6,215 nt of DNA from Fimbriimonadaceae bacterium (GTDB lineage Bacteria; Armatimonadota; Fimbriimonadia; Fimbriimonadales; Fimbriimonadaceae). The DNA lies in contig CANFJD010000166.1 in NCBI GenBank assembly GCA_947447315.1, positions 1-6,215 on the forward strand. Direction: 5' to 3'. The notes beneath the pieces are model-generated. The model did not search any database, was not told the DNA's origin, and worked only from the letters and a program-made list of their open reading frames with translations. Both the position numbers and the translations under genes were made by a program. Numbering within the stretch: position 1 is the stretch's first letter; each line of letters opens with the position of its first letter. This document shows positions 1 through 6,215 of the stretch, piece after piece.

Positions 1-15
1 GGTGATATTGGCCAT
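1..15 (-). CDS. Start of the next gene of the pilB operon (5' five codons only)
   Basis: An ATG at 15-13 begins an open frame reading M-A-N-I-T to the window edge. It lies three bases after the TAA of the ATPase gene, on the same strand, which is typical of translationally coupled genes in one operon. Genes following pilB are often pilT (retraction ATPase) or pilC (inner-membrane platform), and a short M-A-N-I opening would suit a PilT-like protein. Five residues cannot identify a family, so the function is left open. No clear Shine-Dalgarno sequence precedes the ATG, so coupling to the upstream stop may decide this start. Confidence 0.45.
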
Positions 16-18
16 GGG

Positions 19-1590
19 TTAGAAATCGTCCCGATGACAAACGCGAAGGACTTCCTCTGGAGTGGTCATTCCTGCCAGAACCGCGAGCCTTCCTTCACCA
101 ATTAGCGTTCTCATGCCTTGGTTACGGACGGCATGATCCTTCATTTCGTTGCTAGACTTCCGGTCTACGGTCATCCTGCGAATGGTTTCGTCAACCAAGA
201 GCAACTCGTAAAGTCCTTTACGGCCCTTGTATCCTGTTCCGGCACAACGTTCGCACCCGGCGCCGCGCCGAAACACGGATCCATCCGGAATCGTGTCGAG
301 ATTAATCCCAACTGCTTCGAGTCCTTCAGGGGTGGGTTGGTAGTCTTCGGCGCAGTTGTTGCAGACTCGGCGAAGCAGTCGCTGAGCAACGACACCCATG
401 AGCGAGGATGCTACGAGGTAGGGCTCCACACCCATATCGAGCAAGCGGGTAGTGGCACCGGCAGCGTCGTTGGTATGGAGAGTGCTGAAGACGAGGTGCC
501 CCGTCAGCGCAGCATTGATTGCGATATCCGCGGTCTCCTGGTCTCGGATTTCTCCCACCATGATGACGTCTGGGTCTTGACGTACGATGGATCTCAGACC
601 GTTTGCGAAGGTGAGGCCGATGCTCGCTCGGACAGGGATCTGACTGATGCCCGGGACCTGGTACTCAACCGGGTCTTCGATCGTGAGGATGTTCGTGCTG
701 GGCGACCAGATTTCTTGCAGTGATGCGTAAAGGGAAGTTGACTTTCCGCTACCGGTAGGTCCGGTGGCGAGAATAATGCCGTAAGGAATGCCAATCAGTT
801 TGCGGTACTTCTCAAGTACGTCCGGTTGCATGCCGAGTTCTTTCATCCCGAGCAGGGCGGTTCCTTTATCGAGGATTCGCATTACGGCCCGTTCCCCATA
901 AACGGTGGGAACGATGCTTAGTCGGATGTCGATCTGGCGACCGGCGATCGTGACCTTGATTCGTCCGTCCTGCGGGAGTCGCCGCTCGGCGATATTGAGC
1001 TCGCTGAGAATTTTGAGGCGAGAGATGAGGGCCGCGTGCATCCGTTTTGGCGGGCGCATCATGTCGTGAAGCATGCCGTCGATCCGGACTCGGACTTTTA
1101 CGTCCCTTTCGTAAGGTTCGATGTGAATGTCTGACGCCGCATCGCGCACGGCTTGGGCAAAGATGAGGTTTACCATCTGCACGACAGCCGTTTCGCCCGC
1201 CATTTTGGTAAGGTCGGCGAGATCGGTACTGTCATCAATGTCGACCGCGGTCTCTTCACCGGGCAACTGAGAAAGAATTCGTTCGAGGAAAACTTCTTCA
1301 ATCTTCTCGCGGATGAGTTGAGCGTCGGCGAGGACGGGTTTGATTTGTCGCTGGGTAAGCACACTCAGGTCGTCGCACGCTGGTATCGAGTGAATGCTGG
1401 CAATCGCTACCACCAAGGCTTCTCCCTCTAGACGGATCGGAAGTACTTGGTTCTTGAGGGCAAAGTCTCCGGGAGACAATGCCAATGCTTCAGCATCGGG
1501 CTTAAAAGTTGTCAGGTCAACGATGGGCATTCCGGCATCCACTGCCTGGGGCGTGGATTCGGCAGATCGGAGGGGCAGATTTACACTCAT
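19..1590 (-). CDS. pilB: PilB/GspE-family type IV pilus (or type II secretion) assembly ATPase
   Basis: This is a cytoplasmic hexameric ATPase that powers pilin polymerisation from the inner-membrane platform (family knowledge). Seen in the 523 residues: a short N-terminal T2SSE_N-like domain (about 22-105, with ALALSP and QVLPI); ASDIHIEP at 152-159 and RIDG at 169-172; Walker A GPTGSGKST at 277-285 (Lys283); Asp box TIEDPVEY at 303-310; Walker B with GEIRD at 346-350; His box TGHLVFSTLHTNDA at 363-376; and a zinc tetracysteine at C410/C413/C446/C449. All catalytic motifs look intact. The ATG at 1590 is the most upstream one after an in-frame TAA at 1623-1621; Met21 (ATG at 1530) is a possible alternative start because conserved sequence begins right after it, and neither has a good ribosome-binding site. 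The protein is shorter than typical PilB (about 560-570 residues), with the deficit at the N-terminus. PilB versus GspE cannot be settled without neighbours. The tetracysteine site argues against a PilT retraction ATPase. Confidence 0.95.
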   Translation of the reverse strand: MSVNLPLRSAESTPQAVDAGMPIVDLTTFKPDAEALALSPGDFALKNQVLPIRLEGEALVVAIASIHSIPACDDLSVLTQRQIKPVLADAQLIREKIEEVFLERILSQLPGEETAVDIDDSTDLADLTKMAGETAVVQMVNLIFAQAVRDAASDIHIEPYERDVKVRVRIDGMLHDMMRPPKRMHAALISRLKILSELNIAERRLPQDGRIKVTIAGRQIDIRLSIVPTVYGERAVMRILDKGTALLGMKELGMQPDVLEKYRKLIGIPYGIILATGPTGSGKSTSLYASLQEIWSPSTNILTIEDPVEYQVPGISQIPVRASIGLTFANGLRSIVRQDPDVIMVGEIRDQETADIAINAALTGHLVFSTLHTNDAAGATTRLLDMGVEPYLVASSLMGVVAQRLLRRVCNNCAEDYQPTPEGLEAVGINLDTIPDGSVFRRGAGCERCAGTGYKGRKGLYELLLVDETIRRMTVDRKSSNEMKDHAVRNQGMRTLIGEGRLAVLAGMTTPEEVLRVCHRDDF

Positions 1591-1619
1591 CGGATTAGAC
1601 TTAGGATTGCGGGAGACCA

Positions 1620-1651
1620 GTTATATTACGAATGGGGGAACCCATTGTTCA
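1620..1651 (-). promoter_or_regulatory. Weak candidate sigma70-type promoter for the ATPase gene
   Basis: On the minus strand, TGAACA (1651-1646) and TAATAT (1628-1623) are spaced by 17 bases and each matches four of six consensus positions. An overlapping TATAAC (1625-1620) matches the -10 consensus at five of six positions but is 20 bases from the same -35 candidate. Transcription would begin some 20-30 bases before the ATG at 1590. The location downstream of the gltB hairpin is reasonable, but AT-rich hexamers of this quality arise by chance, so this is a suggestion only. Confidence 0.25.
1631..1646. repeat. Small perfect dyad upstream of the ATPase gene
   Basis: AATGGG (1631-1636) and CCCATT (1641-1646) are perfect inverted repeats separated by GGAA. 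The dyad lies 41-56 bases before the start codon and largely fills the spacer of the candidate promoter, where a repressor could bind. It could equally form a small hairpin in a transcript reading through from gltB. A six-base stem is short enough to be chance. Confidence 0.3.
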
Positions 1652-1708
1652 CCGAAGTCGTCCAACATCGGCTAAATCTTTTCGTGGTTCTTGTGATTTG
1701 GGTGATTA

Positions 1709-1736
1709 TTTCCCGAACAGATGCCTGTCCGGGAAA
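1709..1736 (-). terminator. Hairpin after gltB, likely transcription terminator or 3'-end stabiliser
   Basis: The arms 1709-1720 (TTTCCCGAACAG on the plus strand) and 1725-1736 (CTGTCCGGGAAA) form a 12-pair stem with a four-base loop. The single imperfect position (1716/1729) is a G-U wobble in the minus-strand RNA but an A-C mismatch in plus-strand RNA, so the stem is fully paired only in the direction of gltB transcription. It begins 26 bases after the gltB stop. The bases following it in the transcript (TAATCACC) are not a U-tract, so intrinsic termination is not certain; an mRNA 3'-end stabiliser is the alternative. Confidence 0.6.
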
Positions 1737-1762
1737 CCGATCAACCTTTAATATTCACTGAT

Positions 1763-4700
1763 TTAGGAGTCCCATCGCTCGGGAACGATCTTGGTCTTCA
1801 CCTTCATAAATCGAGAAGGATCGAATCCGGCCAATAGTTCGCGAGCCCGTTCGGATTGAGTCTCATTCAAATGTTCGGATAAGAGCGTACGGATTGCTTC
1901 CACATCAGAATCCGTAATTGCTACAGGAGCAACGTAGGTGGAATTCAAGTTCTTTGCGCAACCATCCAGCAAATAGACTGTTCCCCCTGTCATTCCGGAA
2001 CCGAGGTTTGAACCGGTGGGCCCTAAAACCAAAGCCACCCCACCCGTCATGTACTGGAACGCGTTGGCTTGAACACCTTCCACCACCACTCGGGGACCTC
2101 CTTGCTCGACATTTTTCCGGAAGCAGATTCCAAACCGGTTACCGGCCTGACCGGCGATATAGGCCGATCCACCACGGGCGCCGTAGCCAAACGCGTTTCC
2201 AACTAGAGTGAGAGACGAATCGCCGTCGGGTGGCTGAATCACCATTTTTCCTCCGTAAGTCGCGGTAAATGCTGAGTCAGCACAAGTTCCGGTAAGACGG
2301 CAAGTCATTCCTGGCACCATGTAGGCCGCAAAGAAGTGTCCCGCGACGCCCTCATGATGAAGGTCAACGCTGCCGTTTGGCAAACCTGCATCGCCAAACT
2401 TTCGGGCGATTTCACCGGCTGCAGCCATCCCAATGCAACGGTCGAAATTGCTAACTTTTGCCGAGTCGAGGCTATTTTGTACGGATTCACCGGCCATTGC
2501 CAGGGAAGCTAGGCGAATTTCCTCGTGGCGCACCTCCGGCTGGTGGAGGCGAGTTTGTTTTGCGAAATCGCGACGCAGTTCGGACTCGTTAGGTGGGGTT
2601 AGGATAGGGCCGAAATCGAGAATCGCGGCTTTTCCGGTGAGAGTTGATTTTCTTTCCAGGAAATCCCGTTCTCCAATGACATCACTCAGTCTTCGGATGC
2701 CGAGTTCCGCCATGCGCTCCCGAATTTCTCGGGCAACGAACCGCAAATAACGGGCAATATGCTTCGCATCTCCGGCAAAGCGGGCCAGATGCACGGGGTC
2801 TTGCGTGGCAATTCCGGGCGTGCAACCCAGCCGCCGCTTGCCGGAGGGGTCGGCCGGATCGGGGCCTGCCAGATGGCACTTTCGGAGCATCGAGCACCCG
2901 ATCGCCATTAGCAGAGAGGTACCAAAACCCACTCGATCTGCCCCGAGAAGGAACAGCTTGAGGGCTTGCTCACCGCTCTGCACGCCTCCATCCACGCTGA
3001 CCTCGACAAGGTGACGCACCCGCTCTTCGATCAGCATGTCCTGAATTCCCGGGAGTACCGCAACCAACGGGATTCCCGCATGCTTTTGGTCAACACGTTT
3101 TGCCGCGCCCGTGCCGCCGCTTCCATCGGAGATGTGAAGACGGTTTGCACCCGCATTAACGCCGCCAATCGCGACCATTTCCACGCCATAGGTGGCCACG
3201 TATTTAAGCGAGCAATTGACGTTCGGATTAAGGTGCCGCCAGCTTTCGAGCATCAATTTTACGTCTTCGATGCTGTAGAGGTTGTGGTTGATTGGAGGGC
3301 TTACGAGTTCGTAACCAGGTTCGCATCCACGGCGCTCTGCTACTTCCGCAGTCACTTTCTTGCCGGGAAGCTGGCCACCTTTTCCTGGCTTTGCCCCCTG
3401 CGCAAATTTGATTTCTGCCTCTTTTGCGCGCGAGGCGGTCATGGGGGTGATCGTAAATCGACCGCCAGCATATTGAATGCTGGTATTGCCGTCGGACTTT
3501 CCGATTCGCGATTTATCAAATCCGCCTTCGCCGGAATTAGCAAAGGGACCCATTCCGCCGGGGATGGGGAGCTCCAGCCGCGCGAATCTCATTCTGCAGT
3601 AGCGATTCAGAATGTTCATCGCCTTAGCGATCGTACGGTGCGCCGGTTCTGAGAGGGCTCCTTCACTCATGCCGGGAGCCATGAAGCGCCAAAGAATCGA
3701 CTCCTCACACTCCACTTCTTCAACCGGAATCGACTCACCGCCTCGAATCGTGAGACAGTCTAGGATCGTCACGGGCGGACGGTTAGCGACGAGAGCGGCG
3801 TAGTCCGAATAAGCTTCCCAGGTTCCCGGCGGGTGCTGGTGGATTTTTTTGGCGTACCCCGAGGCGGAATGGAGAGCGCGGACGATTTCGGCATTATTGG
3901 TGTGTGCTCTGCCTTCCCGCGAGTGGCGATATTCACCAGCATCGGGCAGCACCGCAACAAGTTCCCTCTCGCGAGTGAAGGCTTCACGATGAAATCCAAG
4001 CCATTCTTGGTTGAGGACTTCACGGGTGATTCCGCCGAGATGCACCGGAACGCCCGGGAAATTCTCCAGCGAGAATTCTCGATCAAGTCCGATAGATTCT
4101 ACCAATCGAGCTCCGCAATAGGCGCTTGCCGGGGTAACGCCAATCATGGACATTACTTCGGCGAAGCCGCTGCGTAGACCCTTCAAATAATTGAGTTCGT
4201 CGGCCTCGACGCTGGCGCATCCGAGCCAAGGACACACCGCGTCGGCACCCAGCGCGATTAGGAGAGAGCAGTGATGAATATCCCAAGCGCCCGCGTGGGC
4301 GAGAATTCCAACGCGGTGGCGGGTTCCATCGCGTACAAGTCGGTCGTGCACACGTGAAACCGCGCGAAGGATAGGGACACTGGCGTTGTTTTCTGACACG
4401 CCGAAGTCCGACAAAATGAGCACCGAACCGTGTTGTGTGGCGCGAGCCGCTTCTTCTACCAGTTCGTCGAGGCGGCTCTCGATACCCGCGGAATTTGGCT
4501 CGCAAAGGAGGGAGAACGTGATTGATTCGTCTCTGCTTTCTAGCCAAGCCCATTGCTCGACGCTTAAAATTCGATCGGGGAATGTGAAGACGCGTCGACC
4601 TTGACCGTCCCACAACCCCGATCGATCCCCTAGCGCCACGGAAGAATCGAATACCCACGCATCCCGAATCGGATCGATAGGAGGGCTCGTCTCCTGAGCA

Positions 4701-6215
4701 AATCGCAGACTGAAGTAATCCTCTAGGCGTCTCGGCAGGGTATCGAGCAACGCCGATGGGCTTGTGTCGTCACCCATGGAGCCAACGGCTGGTTTGCCCG
4801 TGGACCGTAGGGGCGCTAGCACAACATCCACGTCTTCTTTCGTCATTCCGAAAGTTCTTTGGACACGTTCGAGCTCGTCAAGCTCGAACGCAATTGAGGT
4901 TGCTTCACCAGGCTGAACACGATCGGTGACCGCGGTAAACGGTTCACGAGAAATTAATTCGTGAACTTCATCGTTCAGCAAGAACCGACCGCTACGGAGA
5001 TTCACCGCAACGGTTTCGCCCGGCCCCAGCACCCGCTGGACTTCGAGCGGTCCGATGGGATAACTACCCGTTGGTTCGCTTGACGCCACGACAACGTCTT
5101 TCGTTGCTGAAATCCACAGCGGACGCAGACCGTTACGGTCTAGGTGAGCAATGGCGTCGTCCCCATCGCACGCAACGATGGCGGCAGGGCCGTCACAGGC
5201 ACCGAGGAAGATGTTCATCGTCCGGTAGAACTCGGCCAGAGGTCCATCAAAGTTTTGGTTTGCCTCGGGAAGAAGAGCTAATACGGATTGTGTGAGGGAC
5301 ATGCCACCGGCCATTAAGGCGATGAGCATGTCATCGAGATTTGAGGTGTCGGAACCGCCGGAACAGATGATCGATTCCACCCGCGCAGCCAACGGTCGTA
5401 GTGAAGGTTCGAGTTCAACGAGTTTGGCGATAAGGTCGCGACCGATTGCTTCCATCCAGGCGGTGTTGCCCCGAATGGTATTTATTTCTCCGTTGTGAGC
5501 TAACGCCCAGAACGGTTGGGCTCGCCTCCAAGCGGTGCTGGTATTGGTGCTGTATCGGGAGTGGAACAGCGCAAACCGAGTTGCGAAATCTGGGTTTTGG
5601 AGGTCGGGATAGAGGTCGCCCAGCTTCGACAACTCGACGAGTCCCTTGTACACGATCGTTCGGTTTGAAAGCGAGACCAGACTGAATTCATCGCCAGCGA
5701 CACGGCCAATCTCCGCATCAAGGGCAAGGCGAAGTAGATAACGACAGATGAACCATCCGGTGTTGCTGAGGGCCTCTGGTCGCTTTAACAGCGCCATCCG
5801 CACGTTCGGAGCGCGACGGAGAGCCTTGCTACCCGCCGGAAAAACGTCCGTGTTGAGGTCGACGTTCGCCCAGGCGAGGATGTCTGCGCCAACAAGGTGA
5901 GTAAGTTGTTCGACGGCACGGATTCCGAGGCTGCGGATCTCACCTTCAAACGGCATGAAGAACATTGCAACGGCGACATTCCGTTGGGCAAGTTCTTTCG
6001 CGTGGCGAGGAAACCGTTCGATGAGCATTGACCATGGAATATCGGTCTGCATGCCCGCGCCATGACCGGGAGCCCCACGGTGGTCGAAGCGGCTGCTGAA
6101 ATCGAGAGCGGCGTCTAGAATCGATCGCTCGGGAACGCCTTTACGGGAAACAACGAATCCGATCCCGCAGGCATCTGCCTCTAGAATCGTTTTGCCGTTG
6201 CGAAGAACCTCATAC
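1763..6215 (-). CDS. gltB: Glutamate synthase large (alpha) subunit, divergent; 5' end outside the window
   Basis: The enzyme moves the amide nitrogen of glutamine onto 2-oxoglutarate to give glutamate (GOGAT reaction, cytoplasm). The frame is open to the window edge, giving 1483 residues; numbering is from the first full codon (6214). Seen: about 15 leader residues, then Cys16 (codon 6169-6167) in ADACGIGF, expected to become the N-terminal nucleophile after processing; HRGA at 45-48; STN at 222-224 and HNGEINT from 240 of the glutaminase; SGGSD at 285-289; a central domain at about 480-755 containing GSMGDDT and PPIDPIRD; the FMN domain at about 820-1190 with GEGG, AQGAKPGKGGQLPG, GGTGA and KHAG; cysteines 1107/1113/1131 for the 3Fe-4S cluster; a GXGXG domain at about 1275-1425; TAA stop at 1765-1763. 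Full-length homologues are about 1480-1550 residues, so little is missing. The FMN domain lacks the long loop after GEGG typical of ferredoxin-dependent forms, which favours an NAD(P)H type with a GltD partner; none is visible. Several conserved FMN-domain positions differ from the family. Confidence 0.95.
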   Translation of the reverse strand, partial: YEVLRNGKTILEADACGIGFVVSRKGVPERSILDAALDFSSRFDHRGAPGHGAGMQTDIPWSMLIERFPRHAKELAQRNVAVAMFFMPFEGEIRSLGIRAVEQLTHLVGADILAWANVDLNTDVFPAGSKALRRAPNVRMALLKRPEALSNTGWFICRYLLRLALDAEIGRVAGDEFSLVSLSNRTIVYKGLVELSKLGDLYPDLQNPDFATRFALFHSRYSTNTSTAWRRAQPFWALAHNGEINTIRGNTAWMEAIGRDLIAKLVELEPSLRPLAARVESIICSGGSDTSNLDDMLIALMAGGMSLTQSVLALLPEANQNFDGPLAEFYRTMNIFLGACDGPAAIVACDGDDAIAHLDRNGLRPLWISATKDVVVASSEPTGSYPIGPLEVQRVLGPGETVAVNLRSGRFLLNDEVHELISREPFTAVTDRVQPGEATSIAFELDELERVQRTFGMTKEDVDVVLAPLRSTGKPAVGSMGDDTSPSALLDTLPRRLEDYFSLRFAQETSPPIDPIRDAWVFDSSVALGDRSGLWDGQGRRVFTFPDRILSVEQWAWLESRDESITFSLLCEPNSAGIESRLDELVEEAARATQHGSVLILSDFGVSENNASVPILRAVSRVHDRLVRDGTRHRVGILAHAGAWDIHHCSLLIALGADAVCPWLGCASVEADELNYLKGLRSGFAEVMSMIGVTPASAYCGARLVESIGLDREFSLENFPGVPVHLGGITREVLNQEWLGFHREAFTRERELVAVLPDAGEYRHSREGRAHTNNAEIVRALHSASGYAKKIHQHPPGTWEAYSDYAALVANRPPVTILDCLTIRGGESIPVEEVECEESILWRFMAPGMSEGALSEPAHRTIAKAMNILNRYCRMRFARLELPIPGGMGPFANSGEGGFDKSRIGKSDGNTSIQYAGGRFTITPMTASRAKEAEIKFAQGAKPGKGGQLPGKKVTAEVAERRGCEPGYELVSPPINHNLYSIEDVKLMLESWRHLNPNVNCSLKYVATYGVEMVAIGGVNAGANRLHISDGSGGTGAAKRVDQKHAGIPLVAVLPGIQDMLIEERVRHLVEVSVDGGVQSGEQALKLFLLGADRVGFGTSLLMAIGCSMLRKCHLAGPDPADPSGKRRLGCTPGIATQDPVHLARFAGDAKHIARYLRFVAREIRERMAELGIRRLSDVIGERDFLERKSTLTGKAAILDFGPILTPPNESELRRDFAKQTRLHQPEVRHEEIRLASLAMAGESVQNSLDSAKVSNFDRCIGMAAAGEIARKFGDAGLPNGSVDLHHEGVAGHFFAAYMVPGMTCRLTGTCADSAFTATYGGKMVIQPPDGDSSLTLVGNAFGYGARGGSAYIAGQAGNRFGICFRKNVEQGGPRVVVEGVQANAFQYMTGGVALVLGPTGSNLGSGMTGGTVYLLDGCAKNLNSTYVAPVAITDSDVEAIRTLLSEHLNETQSERARELLAGFDPSRFMKVKTKIVPERWDS
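4866..4890. repeat. Perfect 10-bp inverted repeat inside gltB
   Basis: CGTTCGAGCT (4866-4875) and AGCTCGAACG (4881-4890) are exact inverted repeats around a five-base loop. They lie in codons for the linker after the glutaminase domain, in a stretch reading FELDELE, so part of the symmetry follows from repeated Glu-Leu codons. No U-tract follows on either strand. Confidence 0.6.
4942..4966. repeat. Perfect 8-bp inverted repeat inside gltB
   Basis: GTTCACGA (4942-4949) and TCGTGAAC (4959-4966) are exact inverted repeats around a nine-base AT-rich loop. The element lies in the same inter-domain linker as the 4866-4890 repeat, about 50 bases away. It is within coding sequence (HELISREPF) and has no visible regulatory context, so its role is unknown. 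Confidence 0.5.

Noticed and set aside
118..723. Plus-strand open frame of 201 codons
   Set aside because: It is antisense to the ATPase gene across the Walker B, His box and cysteine motifs, and its product resembles no family I know.
1447..1761. Plus-strand open frame reaching across the intergenic region
   Set aside because: Most of it is antisense to the ATPase N-terminus, and the intergenic part passes through the hairpin; no start signal or recognisable protein is present.
1591..1762. Possible small RNA or riboswitch in the intergenic region
   Set aside because: Only one strong hairpin and one small dyad are visible; no known riboswitch or RNA motif can be recognised in 172 bases.
2825..2875. 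GC-rich stretch in gltB as a small mobile insertion or sequencing artefact
   Set aside because: There are no flanking repeats, the length keeps the frame, and the flanking residues align with the family, so an inherited in-frame insertion is simpler.
2966..3652. Plus-strand open frame of 228 codons
   Set aside because: It lies entirely antisense to the FMN domain of gltB, whose frame is clearly coding; its translation shows no recognisable motif.
4083..4658. Minus-strand open frame of 191 codons in another frame within gltB
   Set aside because: The product is Arg-rich and low in complexity, typical of an out-of-frame reading of a conserved gene.

Overview
The window holds two long minus-strand genes and almost no non-coding DNA. 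Reading in the direction of transcription (from high to low coordinates), it starts inside a gltB-type gene for the large subunit of glutamate synthase (6215 down to 1763, 5' end cut by the window edge). A short intergenic stretch follows (1762-1591), then a complete gene for a PilB/GspE-family assembly ATPase (1590-19). Three bases after the ATPase stop, an ATG opens what looks like the next gene of the same operon (15-1, only five codons visible).

The glutamate synthase has all four expected domains in order: class II glutaminase with its N-terminal-type Cys, central domain, FMN-binding synthase domain, and C-terminal GXGXG beta-helix. The reading frame stays open to the window edge, so the Met at 6052 is internal and the true start lies outside. 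The protein is a divergent family member. It has an expanded spacing in the iron-sulfur cysteine motif, an extra segment before the GEGG motif of the FMN domain, and a shortened HRGA-to-GAG loop in the glutaminase. This is the most unusual thing in the window. No GltD (small subunit) gene is visible.

The ATPase carries every hallmark of type IV pilus extension / type II secretion ATPases: Walker A, Asp box, Walker B, His box and a tetracysteine zinc site. Its N-terminal domain is short. The tight spacing to the next start codon suggests a pilus or secretion operon running off the left edge. A strong hairpin just after gltB and a possible promoter just before the ATPase suggest that the two genes are separate transcription units, with no obvious functional link between nitrogen assimilation and pili.

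The organism is a bacterium of moderate GC content with type IV pili or a type II secretion system. Neither visible start codon has a good Shine-Dalgarno sequence, and the gltB is divergent, so I would look outside the best-studied phyla (for example Armatimonadota, Chloroflexota or Planctomycetota), but this placement is a guess. I see no mobile element, CRISPR array, tRNA or rRNA, and no evidence of a previously undescribed multi-gene system.
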